Under the pieces are notes generated by a model, which saw nothing but the letters and a program-made list of their open reading frames with translations, did not search any database and was not told the origin of the DNA. This document shows positions 52,271-60,155 of a DNA stretch of 64,000 nt, one piece after another (position 1 is the first letter of the stretch; every line of letters starts with the position of its first letter). Source of the DNA: Diacronema lutheri (taxonomy: Eukaryota > Haptophyta > Pavlovophyceae > Pavlovales > Pavlovaceae); assembly GCA_019448385.1 (NCBI GenBank), contig JAGTXO010000046.1, positions 1-64,000 of the forward strand. Direction: 5' to 3'. Made by a program: the position numbers and the translations under genes.

Positions 52271-52404
52271 GCGTACAGTGTGGGCGCGTTCGCTCTCTGG
52301 TCCTTCTTCGCGTCGATCCTCCTCGCGTGCAAGGCCGCGCCCACACTGTACGCGTGCAGATACCGCTGGCCCTTCTCCGGCGACATCCCGCCCACACTGT
52401 ACGC
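52271..52404. repeat. 16-bp inverted and direct repeats
   Basis: GCGTACAGTGTGGGCG at 52271-52286 is the exact complement of CGCCCACACTGTACGC at 52338-52353 and again at 52389-52404. GCGTGCAAGGCCGCG also occurs twice (near 52325 and 52403). It may be the ends of a small decayed element lying beside the dehydrogenase exon. Confidence 0.7.
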
Positions 52405-52438
52405 GTGCAAGGCCGCGCTCTGCCTGCTGCAGCGCCAG

Positions 52439-52680
52439 CTTCGTCCGGCATCGGCGCTCAGATCGCGCGAGAGCTCGCGTGCCGCGGCTTCGACCTGATC
52501 CTCGTCGCGCGCCGCGGCGACAGGCTCGCGGCGCTGCAGCAGGAGCTGCAGGCCTTGTCGCTCGTCCACGCCAAGCGCAAGGCGGACGTGCGCATGTTCC
52601 CGTACGACCTCTCCAAGCCCGACGACGTGGCGTCTCTCTGCTCTGAGCTCGCCAGCCTGCCCGTCGCCATCCTCGTCGGC
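52439..52680 (+). pseudogene. Short-chain dehydrogenase exon fragment
   Basis: An acceptor-like CCAG at 52435-52438 is followed by an open frame reading (A)SSGIGAQIARELACRGFDL then ILVARRGDRLAALQQEL and VRMFPYDLSKPDDVASLCSE, ending VAILV. This is the NAD(P)-binding N-terminal half of an SDR, close in type to 17-beta-HSD12/3-ketoacyl-CoA reductase (GxxxGIG, xxRR, D-L-S, ILV). The expected NNVG strand and Tyr-x3-Lys catalytic exon are absent downstream; the next coding block is unrelated. It is probably a captured or broken gene piece in the mosaic region. An upstream hydrophobic stretch near 52240-52330 (LLVLAYSVGAFALWSFFASI) might be its membrane segment. Confidence 0.55.
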
Positions 52681-52759
52681 GTGACGCGCGCGCTGCGCGC
52701 GCGCGGCCGGCGCTGGCGGACGCTGTCGCGCGACCCGACCTGAGCGCGACGCCGCGCAG

Positions 52760-55015
52760 GCAAGAGCGCGAGGCCGACTCGATCTTCGAGCGTATCTACG
52801 GGCACCCGCATCCGAATAGCGCGTACACCGCCGGGCACAAGCCTGGGCCCAAGTGCGCGCTGCTGATGGCTTTCGATGAGCCGTCGTCGGATACGGGCAA
52901 ACCGTATCCGTTTGTCCCCCCTGCTGACCCGCCTGTAAGCGTCGTTAGTATATACGGCGGGGCGCGCGCGCACGGCCGCACGAGCGACGGCGGCGTGGCC
53001 TTCTCTACGACGAAACCTTCGCTTGCGACGGCTGCGCCCTCGCGCTCTGATGGCCGCGTTCCGCGCGCCCCGCCGCCCCTGCCCATCGACTGCGCCGGCA
53101 CCGCGAACAACGTACTTTTCGCCCCGGTCGGTGGGTTTGGAGGTGGCGGGGCGCGCGCGCACGGCCGCACGAGCGACGGCGGCGTGGCCTTCTCTACGAC
53201 GAAACCTTCGCTTGCGACGGCTGCGCCCTCGCGCTCTGCTGGCCGCGCTCCGCGCGCCCCGCCGCCCCTGCCCATCGACTGCGCCGGCACCGCGAACAAC
53301 GTACTTTTCGCCCCGGTCGGTGGGTTTGGGGGTGGCGGGGCGCGCGTGCGCGGCCACGCGGCCAGCATCGCGGCGCTTGCCACGCTGGCGGCGGGTGGCG
53401 GTGCGCTTCGCCGCGGCGACAGGGGGCTGCGACGCGGCGGGGAGGGCGGCGGCTCGCTGGCGGCGGGCGTCGCGCTCTGCAGCGGCGGCGGGCGGCTTGG
53501 CGACGTGGCAGGCGGCGGCTCGGGGGTGGCGGTCGTCGCCGACGATCTTCGGGCCTCGGCGTGCGCGTGCGCGTCGGCCGGTGGTGTGATTGACGGCAGC
53601 CACCGGTGCGGCGGCGCGCGGGCGGCGGCGCGCGGTGGCTAGGCGCGTGTGGGCCTTTGGGCCTGCTCCGCCTGGCGCCTCGCTGCGCACTTCCTGACCC
53701 CATCTGTTGACCCGTCGGAAAGCGTCGTTAGTATATACCAGAGGGCTCGCGCCTGGGGCGCGATCTCGCCTCCGCCTGGCACGCCATGCAGGCCGAGCTC
53801 GGCGGCGGCCAGGGCGACACGGAAGTGCGCGTCCTCCGCCTGCCGCCCGGCTCCGTCGCGCCCGCCGCTCCCGCCGCCGGACGCCGGCCCAGCCTCTTGG
53901 CCGACATCACTGGCGACCGCGAGCGCTGCCGCTTCGACATGCTCAACGCTGAGCACGCCGCCATGCCGCCGGGCTCGCGCCCACGCGGCCTCTGGTTTGG
54001 CCTCGGCAAAGAGAGCGGCCTCTTCCTCGAGGCACTGCCGCGAGCTTATGCCGCTTTCTCGCCGGCGGAGTGGGCCGAGGCGGTTGCGCGCTACTTGGGT
54101 CTGCCGAGCCCCGTGTGCGCGCAGCTCGCGGCGGCGGGCGCGCGCCTCGCGCGCAGCGGCAGCCAGCGCCCGATCCCGGTCGATGCGTTCGGCGACGCGC
54201 TCGCGGCGGCACCGGGCGTCGCCCACGACCACGTCGCGAAGCTTCGCCACGACCCCGCTCTCAACCTGCTCGCCTCGCTGGCTCGCGGATACGCCGGGAC
54301 CTACGCGCGGCGCGAGGACGCGGACATCTTTGGCTCCGTGCTCGCCGGCGTGCCGCCGGCCGGGCGCGCGGCCCTGCGGCGTCGGCGCGTGCCCACCGTC
54401 GATCTCGTCGTCGTGCTCAACGGTGCGGGCTCGGCCCCTCAGCTCGTGCAGACACTGTGCGAGCTCAAGTCGATCTCGTACTGCCCCACGCGCTACGGCC
54501 AGTCGGACACGCGCCGCTGCCAGGCCGCTGAGCGGCGGGCGGCGGCCGTCGGCGGCGAGCGGCGGCGTGCGTGCGCTCAACTCGACGAGGAGCTCTTCGG
54601 CATGCAGCCGGGCCAGGTGGGCCCGATGCAGGCGCGCCTCAACTCGTTCCCGCCGATCCGCGCGCTGGTCATCGGCTCGTTCGGCGAGTGGTCGGCCGGC
54701 CTCGCCGACCTGCTCGCCACCTTCTCGCACATGGGCGCGGACGCGTGGATGGCGCGCATGGGCGCGCCCTCGCGCGACGTCGCCCGCGCGGCCCTCGAGC
54801 GCCACATGCGCCTCCAGCTCGCCGCGTGCGTCGTGCGTGGGCACGCGCAGCTCCTGCTCGCGCGCGCGCAGATGGCGCGCGGACAGGCGCCGCCGCACCG
54901 CCACGCGGCTCACGGCGTCCAGGCGGATGTGGACGCCTGCGGCGGTGTGGACGGCCTCTGCTTCCGGCGCGGCGACGGCGGCGGCGGCCGGCGGGGGCCG
55001 GCGAGGGGTGGCTAG
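52760..55015 (+). CDS. Nuclease-like ORF split by element R3 (partial, mobile-element-associated)
   Basis: Exon 52760-52934 (QEREADSIFERIYGHPHPNS ... PADPP) and exon 53744-55015 join in phase if R3 is spliced out from GTAAGC at 52935 to CCAGAG at 53743. The second part, from GSRLGRDLASAWHAMQAELG, is 423 residues. It contains RRRVPTVDLVVVLNGAGS and CELKSISYCPTRYGQ: Asp (codon 54401), then 19 residues, then Glu-Leu-Lys (codons 54461-54469), the spacing of a PD-(D/E)xK nuclease core. QPGQVGPMQARLNSFPPIRA and a GSFGEWS helix follow. Related open frames are, as far as I recall, common in haptophyte and dinoflagellate repeats. A truncated copy lies at 27.6-28.0 kb. The 5' exons are unknown, so the gene is partial. 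Function is inferred. Confidence 0.5.
52935..53743 (+). repeat. Dispersed element R3 with intron-like ends
   Basis: Two 189-bp monomers (anchors at 53113 and 53302) plus about 380 bp near-identical to R1 in inverse orientation. The ends carry the same 19-mer AAGCGTCGTTAGTATATAC (52937-52955 and 53720-53738). The left border reads CCT-GTAAGC and the right border ATACCAG-AG, so the element has the form of a GT-AG intron of 809 bp. On the other strand the 19-mer contains TACTAAC. The sense frame through the monomers is open and closes with ARGG-TAG at 53642. Confidence 0.8.
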
Positions 55016-55192
55016 GCGTGTGTGGGTGTCCGCCCATGACGCGTCCTGCCACGTCCTTGCCGTCCCGGCCGTTCCCGCTGCCGGCGTGCACAGGGTCGAC
55101 GCCCTGATTTCGGCCTGATGTTGCGTGCGCCCTTTCGCTCGCTCCGTTTGTCCAGCCTCGGCCCCGTGCGCGCCCCTCCTGCTGACCCGCCT
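55016..55192. other. Spacer between nuclease-like ORF and R4
   Basis: No gene seen. The first 20 bases share GGTGGCTAGGCGYGTGTGGG with R1 and R3, and the last 32 bases (from CCTGCTGACCCGCCTGT) match the left flank of R3, so both edges belong to the same repeat family. Confidence 0.5.
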
Positions 55193-55913
55193 GTAAGCGT
55201 CGTTAGTATGCATTTTTGAACAGCTGCGAGGCGCCGTGGTCCCCGTCGGCGCGGCGCGCGCCGGCGCGGCCGTGCCGGCCGGCAGCTTCGAAACGCCGGC
55301 TGCCTTGACGACGCCTGCCTTTGCCATCCAGGCTGCGCCCTCGCGCTCTGCTGGCAGCGCTCCGCGCGCCCCGCCGCCCCTGCCCATCGACTGCGCCGGC
55401 ACCGCGAACAACGTACTCTTCGCCCCGGTCGGTGGGTTTGGGGGTGGCGGGGCGCGCGCGCACGGCCGCACGAGCGACGGCGGCGTGGCCTTCTCTACGA
55501 CGAAACCTTCGCTTGCGACGGCTGCGCCCTCGCGCTCTGATGGCCGCGCTCCGCGCGCCCCGCCGCCCCTGCCCATCGACTGCGCCGGCACCGCGAACAA
55601 CGTACTTTTCGCCCCGGTCGGTGGGTTTGGGGGTGGCGGGGCGCGCGCGCACGGCCGCACGAGCGACGGCGGCGTGACCTTCTCTACGACGAAACCTTCG
55701 CTTGCGACGGCTGCGCCCTCGCGCTCTGATGGCCGCGCTCCGCGCGCCCCGCCGCCCCTGCCCATCGACTGCGCCGGCACCACGAAACACACACATTTCG
55801 CCCCGGTCGGTGGGTTTGGGGGCGGCGGGGCGCGCGTGCGCGGCCACGCGGCCAGCATCGCGGCGCTTGCCACGCTGGCGGCGGGCGTCGGAAGCGTCGT
55901 TAGTATATACCAG
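55193..55913 (+). repeat. Dispersed element R4 with intron-like ends
   Basis: Three 189-bp monomers (anchors 55414, 55603, 55792, the last with a mutated anchor). The left end, GTAAGCGTCGTTAGTAT then a divergent GCATTTTTGAACAG, carries 15 of the 19 terminal bases; the right end has the full AAGCGTCGTTAGTATATAC (55892-55910) followed by CAGAGG as in R3. It lacks the 380-bp segment present in R1 and R3. It abuts the 3' end of the PLAC8-type gene. Confidence 0.8.
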
Positions 55914-56461
55914 AGGTAGGCCGCGCGCCTGACATTGGCATCCGCGGTCAACTGCGCCGTACTCCTCGAGGTCAACGTGCATGAGCGCCTGCCCGACGGT
56001 GCACGACGAGCAGCACAGCGGAAGGGCCCAGCTGAGTGCCCGGTGCTCGGCGATGGAATACTTGCGCACGAGCGCGAGACGTGTGCGCACGAGGAGCAAA
56101 TACTGCCCTACCGCGAGCACGAGTGTGAGGACGCGGAGGACGAGGATGCCGACCGGCTGCGCGCCGGCCACGCCCACGTTACCTGCCGCGTCGCGCGGGC
56201 AGCCGAGAGGCACGTCGGCCCCGCACCGCTCCTGCGCTTGGCGCGCGACGAGGGCGTCCGCGACGGTGTCCAGGATGAGCAGCGCGGCAGTCAGCCCAAA
56301 TGTGAGGCCGAGGATCGACGCGTACGCGCCGAGGCGGGCTCGGTGCCAGATGCGCGCGAGGCCGCAGCAGGGCAATGGCACGGAGAAGCAGAGCACGCCG
56401 GGGAAGGCGCGGACGCACTCGAAGAGGCCGGCCCGCCAGTGACGGGACGCTTGTCCGGCAT
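55914..56461 (-). CDS. PLAC8-family Cys-rich membrane protein (start unresolved)
   Basis: The minus-strand frame reads HWRAGLFECVRAFPGVLCFS, then LPCCGLARIWHRARLGAYAS, two hydrophobic segments (ILGLTFGLTAALLILDTVAD; VGILVLRVLTLVLAVGQYLL), VRKYSIAEHRALSWALPLCC and SSCTVGQALMHVDLEEYG. The N-terminal W/GLF-C, CLPC-type and C-terminal CC-x2-C-x3-QA motifs are those of PLAC8/Ank-domain cell-number-regulator proteins of the plasma membrane. No ATG lies in this frame before an upstream stop. A neighbouring frame starts MAQSRMPDKRPVT and would join if one base were lost or a tiny intron exists. The frame continues without stop through R4 to TAA at 55203, adding about 240 basic residues from the element. 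Confidence 0.6.
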
Positions 56462-56551
56462 TCGACTTTGAGCCATTTCAGTTTTCTTGCTTTTGGGCCG
56501 CACCGCACCGCCGCCGCCTTCCCGCCACACGCCCGCCGTCCGTCATCGACG

Positions 56552-58426
56552 ATGGCGCGCCCGTGGCGGCGCGCCGTCTTTTCGCTGAGGACGGGCGTGG
56601 CGGCGGGGCTGGCGGCGCTTCTTGCACTGCATCAGCCATTTGGCATGCTCGTCAGAGGCTACCAGTCCTGGGTGATGCTCGGTATGCTCACGCTCGCCGC
56701 CGGCCCCACGCTGGGTGGGATCCTCGCGCGCGCGCTCAACGTCCTCGCCGGCACCGTCGCCGCCGCCGTCGTGAGCGTGCCTTTCTCGCTCGCGTGCTGC
56801 GGGCGCGTCGCGCCGGAGGTTGAGGTGGCCCTGCTCGCCGTCGCAATCGCCTGCGTGACGACGCTGGGCTTTGCTCTCAGCGAGCGGCTGCGCGCGAGCG
56901 CGCGGCTCGCGCAGTGGGAGTACGGCGTCGGCTCGTTCGTGCTCGTCTTCGACTCGCTGCTCATCATCAACCAGCTCGAGGCGTCGACGCTCATTTCGGC
57001 GATCCGCGCGGGCACCATCACGCTCGGCATCGGCATCGGCGTGCTCGTCGCCCTGCCGCTGCCGCACCGCGCGTCGACTGAGCTCCTCGACGACGTCTCC
57101 GCGTCGCTCCGCACGCTCGCCCACTTTGTGACACTCGTGTGCGGCCATTTCATCGAAGGCGCGCGGCTGCCCCCGTCGCGCGCGGTCGTCATCACGCTCC
57201 GCGCCGCCAAGGGGCAGCGCTCGCGCGAGAGCGGCGAGGCGGACGCGCGCGAGGCGACCGCGGCGAGCCGCGCGGGCGGGCTCGGCCGCGCCGTGCGCGC
57301 GGGCCGCACGCCCACCGACGCGGCGCGCGCTGACGGCAAGCCGCGCGACGAGGCGCACGAGCTCTTCCTCACAATCGCGAGCAGCCGCGATCGCCAGTCC
57401 AAGGCAGCGGCCGCGGCCGCATGGGAGCCGCCGCCGCCGTGGGCCGTGCGCGCGCGCGCCCGCGCGGCGCACGACGGCGCGGCGCGCGCCGCGTGCCGCG
57501 GCAGCGCGCCGCGCGCGCGGCCTGTATGGTCCGACGGCGGCGCGTCGGCCGCTGCGCCGCGTGTCGAGCCGGTCGCAGCGGCTGTGCAGCTCGGCCGCGC
57601 CGCGCGCGCGCTCGCGTATGTCGCGTTGAGCATCGACGCGCACAACCGCTCGACCTTGCCCGAGCGCTCCGCCTCGGCCGCGCCGTGCATGCGCGGCGCT
57701 CGCGAGCCCGCCGCGCGCCGCTCCGATCGCGTCGAGCGCAGTGCGCCGCTTGCGCTCCGCTTCGACGGAGTGCCCCAGTTTGATGCGCTCGCGCGCGCGG
57801 CGGAGGAGCTCGCCGCCGCCATGGGCGCGCTCCTCTGCGCGGGCGCCGACCGTGTCGACGGCTTGCTTCAACACGACGGTCGCGCTGTCCGCTCGACGAG
57901 TGCAGCGGGCGAGCCGCCGCCGCCAGACGGCGAGGACGAGGACGAGGACGAGGACGAGAGCGGCGCGCTGAGCCGGTGGGTCGCCGGCATGGCGCGCGTC
58001 GACGGTGCGTGCACGCAGCTCGAGCGGAGGCTCGCCGGGTGGGTGGGAGCGATGGGCGCGCGGCCAATCGCGCAGCACGCCGCGCCGGACGAGCCGGCGG
58101 CGCCCGCCGACCTCCTCACTTGCGAGGCGATCGCGTTCGCACACGTCGCCTCCGTCGCGTCGCTCCTGCTCGAGATCGGTCGGGTGCGCCTCGCGCACGT
58201 TGTTGAGGCGGTCGAGATGCTGCTCGACGGTGGAGCGCGGCCAGCTGCGCGCGCCGGGGCGCTCGGCGCCGCGCAGCGCGGCCGCCAGCCTTTGCACGCG
58301 CACGACGGCATGGCGCGATGCTCGGCCGGCAGCCAGGCGCTCGCGCCTGAGGCCGACGCGCGGTTGGAATGGGAGGGGCGGGTGGAGGTGCGCGTGGAGC
58401 CATGGGCGGATGCGAGCGAGCGATGA
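56552..58426 (+). CDS. FUSC/ALMT-like membrane transporter
   Basis: Single exon, 624 residues. Residues 8-170 contain five or six transmembrane segments: VFSLRTGVAAGLAALLALHQ, WVMLGMLTLAAGPTLGGILA, LNVLAGTVAAAVVSVPFSLA, VALLAVAIACVTTLGFAL, SFVLVFDSLLIINQ and AGTITLGIGIGVLVALPLPH. The GPTLGG-x3-R-x2-N-x3-G pattern matches the fusaric-acid-resistance-like/aluminium-activated malate transporter fold, which moves organic anions. The C-terminal 430 residues are cytosolic, helical and Ala-rich with an acidic EDEDEDEDE run near 475. The substrate is unknown. The ATG directly precedes the first membrane segment. It is divergent from the PLAC8-type gene and convergent with the sulfotransferase gene. 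Confidence 0.78.
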   Translation: MARPWRRAVFSLRTGVAAGLAALLALHQPFGMLVRGYQSWVMLGMLTLAAGPTLGGILARALNVLAGTVAAAVVSVPFSLACCGRVAPEVEVALLAVAIACVTTLGFALSERLRASARLAQWEYGVGSFVLVFDSLLIINQLEASTLISAIRAGTITLGIGIGVLVALPLPHRASTELLDDVSASLRTLAHFVTLVCGHFIEGARLPPSRAVVITLRAAKGQRSRESGEADAREATAASRAGGLGRAVRAGRTPTDAARADGKPRDEAHELFLTIASSRDRQSKAAAAAAWEPPPPWAVRARARAAHDGAARAACRGSAPRARPVWSDGGASAAAPRVEPVAAAVQLGRAARALAYVALSIDAHNRSTLPERSASAAPCMRGAREPAARRSDRVERSAPLALRFDGVPQFDALARAAEELAAAMGALLCAGADRVDGLLQHDGRAVRSTSAAGEPPPPDGEDEDEDEDESGALSRWVAGMARVDGACTQLERRLAGWVGAMGARPIAQHAAPDEPAAPADLLTCEAIAFAHVASVASLLLEIGRVRLAHVVEAVEMLLDGGARPAARAGALGAAQRGRQPLHAHDGMARCSAGSQALAPEADARLEWEGRVEVRVEPWADASER

Positions 58427-58536
58427 GGGAAGGGCAAAGTCGCCTGTCACCGCGCAGCTCCCCGCCACGTGCCCTACGATCACAGCCCGCGAGTCACTCC
58501 GCGCAACGACGTGCACACGATCGGATCAGTCAAGCG

Positions 58537-60046
58537 TCAGTCAGCGTCAGCCCAACTCGCCGCTCCGCGCCCGATCGGAATGCGCCCATCGCTCGCACTC
58601 GCGCGCGCACGCCATCGTGTGTTCGGGGCGCGCGCCCCCGCGAGCAGCGCGCGCCGCCGGCCGGATGCACTCGCCCCGTGGCGCGGGTGCAGTGGCGCGG
58701 CGCGGCCGGGCGCGAGAGGCCACGTGCCGCGCGCCGGCAGCGCGCGCAGCTGCGACGGCCGCAGCTTGACGCCCGGCCGTCCGCCGCGCGTCGCGAGGAG
58801 CGCGACACAACTCGCGTCGCCGCGCCGGCGGTTCGCTGCGTTGGCGCGCGCGAGCGCCGCCACCTGGCAGTCGAGGTGCGCGCGCCCGCCGGGCAGCGCG
58901 GCGATGCGCGCGCTGGCGAGGCGGAGCGCGGCGTCGTACAAACGGTGGTCGGCGGTTGAGCGGTTGGCCGCGAGGCCGAGCGCGCGCTGCTCGTCCGGCC
59001 GCCACTCCGGGTGCGCGCACTGCAGCCGGCGCACGCGGTCGGCGTTCGAGCCGACGATGGCGAAGCGCACGCGCTGCAGCCCGAGCCTGCGGATGAGCTG
59101 CACGATCAGCTCGTCCCCGCGGTGCGTGATCCCGACGATCGACAGCTCGTGGAGCAGCTGCTCGGCGCTCTCGACGGCCGCACGCGAAAGCGGCGCATCG
59201 TGCCGCACGTGCAGGCGGGGCAACCCGGCGTACTTGAGCAAGGTCTTGCTCTGCGCGTCGACGAGCTCATCGCTCAGCCGCGCGACCTTGCCGTGCCAGC
59301 CGGCATGGTGATACTCCGCGTCCGGAGCCGCGACCTCGAGAAAGCGCGCCCGATAGAAGGAATGGCGGAATGAGTCGTGCAGGTTGGAGAGCAGAAATTG
59401 AGTCGGCTCGCGCACACTCGCGAACAGCACCGCGTCGCACCCGCGCCGCGCGAAAGCGGGCGCCGCGCGCATCCGGCGGAGCGCGAGTGCAATCTGCGGC
59501 ACTGAGCCCCCGCCGTGCACCTCGAAGAGCACGCGCGGGTGCGCGTCGAGCGCCGAGCCGTTGGCCGCCTCGACGTTGCGCAGTAGCTCAGCGACCGAGA
59601 CGGCCGCGCGGCCCGGCGCGAAGGGCTCGAGCTCGCGCGCGCGCAGCGCGGGCGCGCGCCCGCCGTCCGGCGGCGGCGGGAGCGGCCTCGCGCTGCTGAC
59701 GAGCCGGTAGTACTCGTAGCCCGGCTGCTCCTGCAAGAAGAAGCGCGTCGTCGTGCCGCCCGTCTGGAAGTGCGCGCCGGGCGCGCGCGGGCGCTCTCAG
59801 CCGCGCGAGCCACACATCGCGCGCGTGCGCACACGCGCGCGTACGCACACCGGCGTGTGTGCATGCCGACGCCATGGCGCGCGGCACCTTTTCGACGTGA
59901 ATGAAGACGGCGAGCGCGCACGCCGGCAGCTTGCGGCATGGCAGCACGCATGACTCGCCGCAGCGGTCTGCGGCGTCTGCGTCGCACCGAAAGAGGGCCG
60001 AGCACGCGACGAGGACCACGACGGAGAACCGGATTCGGGGCGGCAT
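58537..60046 (-). CDS. Sulfotransferase-like lumenal/secreted protein
   Basis: Two exons on the minus strand, 60046-59888 and 59763-58537, give 461 residues; phase-0 intron with donor GTGCCG and acceptor TTCCAG. The N terminus is a signal peptide or anchor (RFSVVVLVACSALF). The junction restores LAVFIHVEKTGGTTTRFFLQ, the 5'-phosphosulfate-binding loop (H-x-x-K-T-G-G-T) of Golgi carbohydrate sulfotransferases such as the heparan sulfate 2-O and chondroitin types. FASVREPTQFLLSNLHDSFR supplies the expected R-E/D-P second motif that contacts the 3'-phosphate. The remaining 300 residues are less conserved, and the last 80 are Ala/Arg-rich. The acceptor is unknown. It is likely a Golgi enzyme acting on polysaccharide, as the GT47 enzyme at 10.5-13.7 kb may be. 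Confidence 0.75.
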
Positions 60047-60155
60047 TTTTCATCTTTTTATTTTATTAGCACAGCATCCCAAAGAATAAGAATTATATCC
60101 CCATAGGTGCTATTATTTTCTCAATAATTCTTGTCCGTTCTCTCGAGCGCGGGTG
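60047..60155. promoter_or_regulatory. AT-rich divergent promoter with inverted repeat
   Basis: 109 bp between two divergent starts, far more AT-rich than anything near it. AAGAATTAT (60088-60096) and ATAATTCTT (60124-60132) form a 9-bp perfect inverted repeat with a 27-base loop, and TATTATTTT-like boxes are present. It is probably the shared promoter of the sulfotransferase and PAS genes. Confidence 0.5.

Noticed and set aside
52937-53738. The 19-bp terminal direct repeats of R3 as LTRs
   Set aside because: They are far too short, lack TG...CA ends, and no primer-binding site, gag or pol sequence is present. They are better explained as element ends with splice-like signals or as a target duplication.
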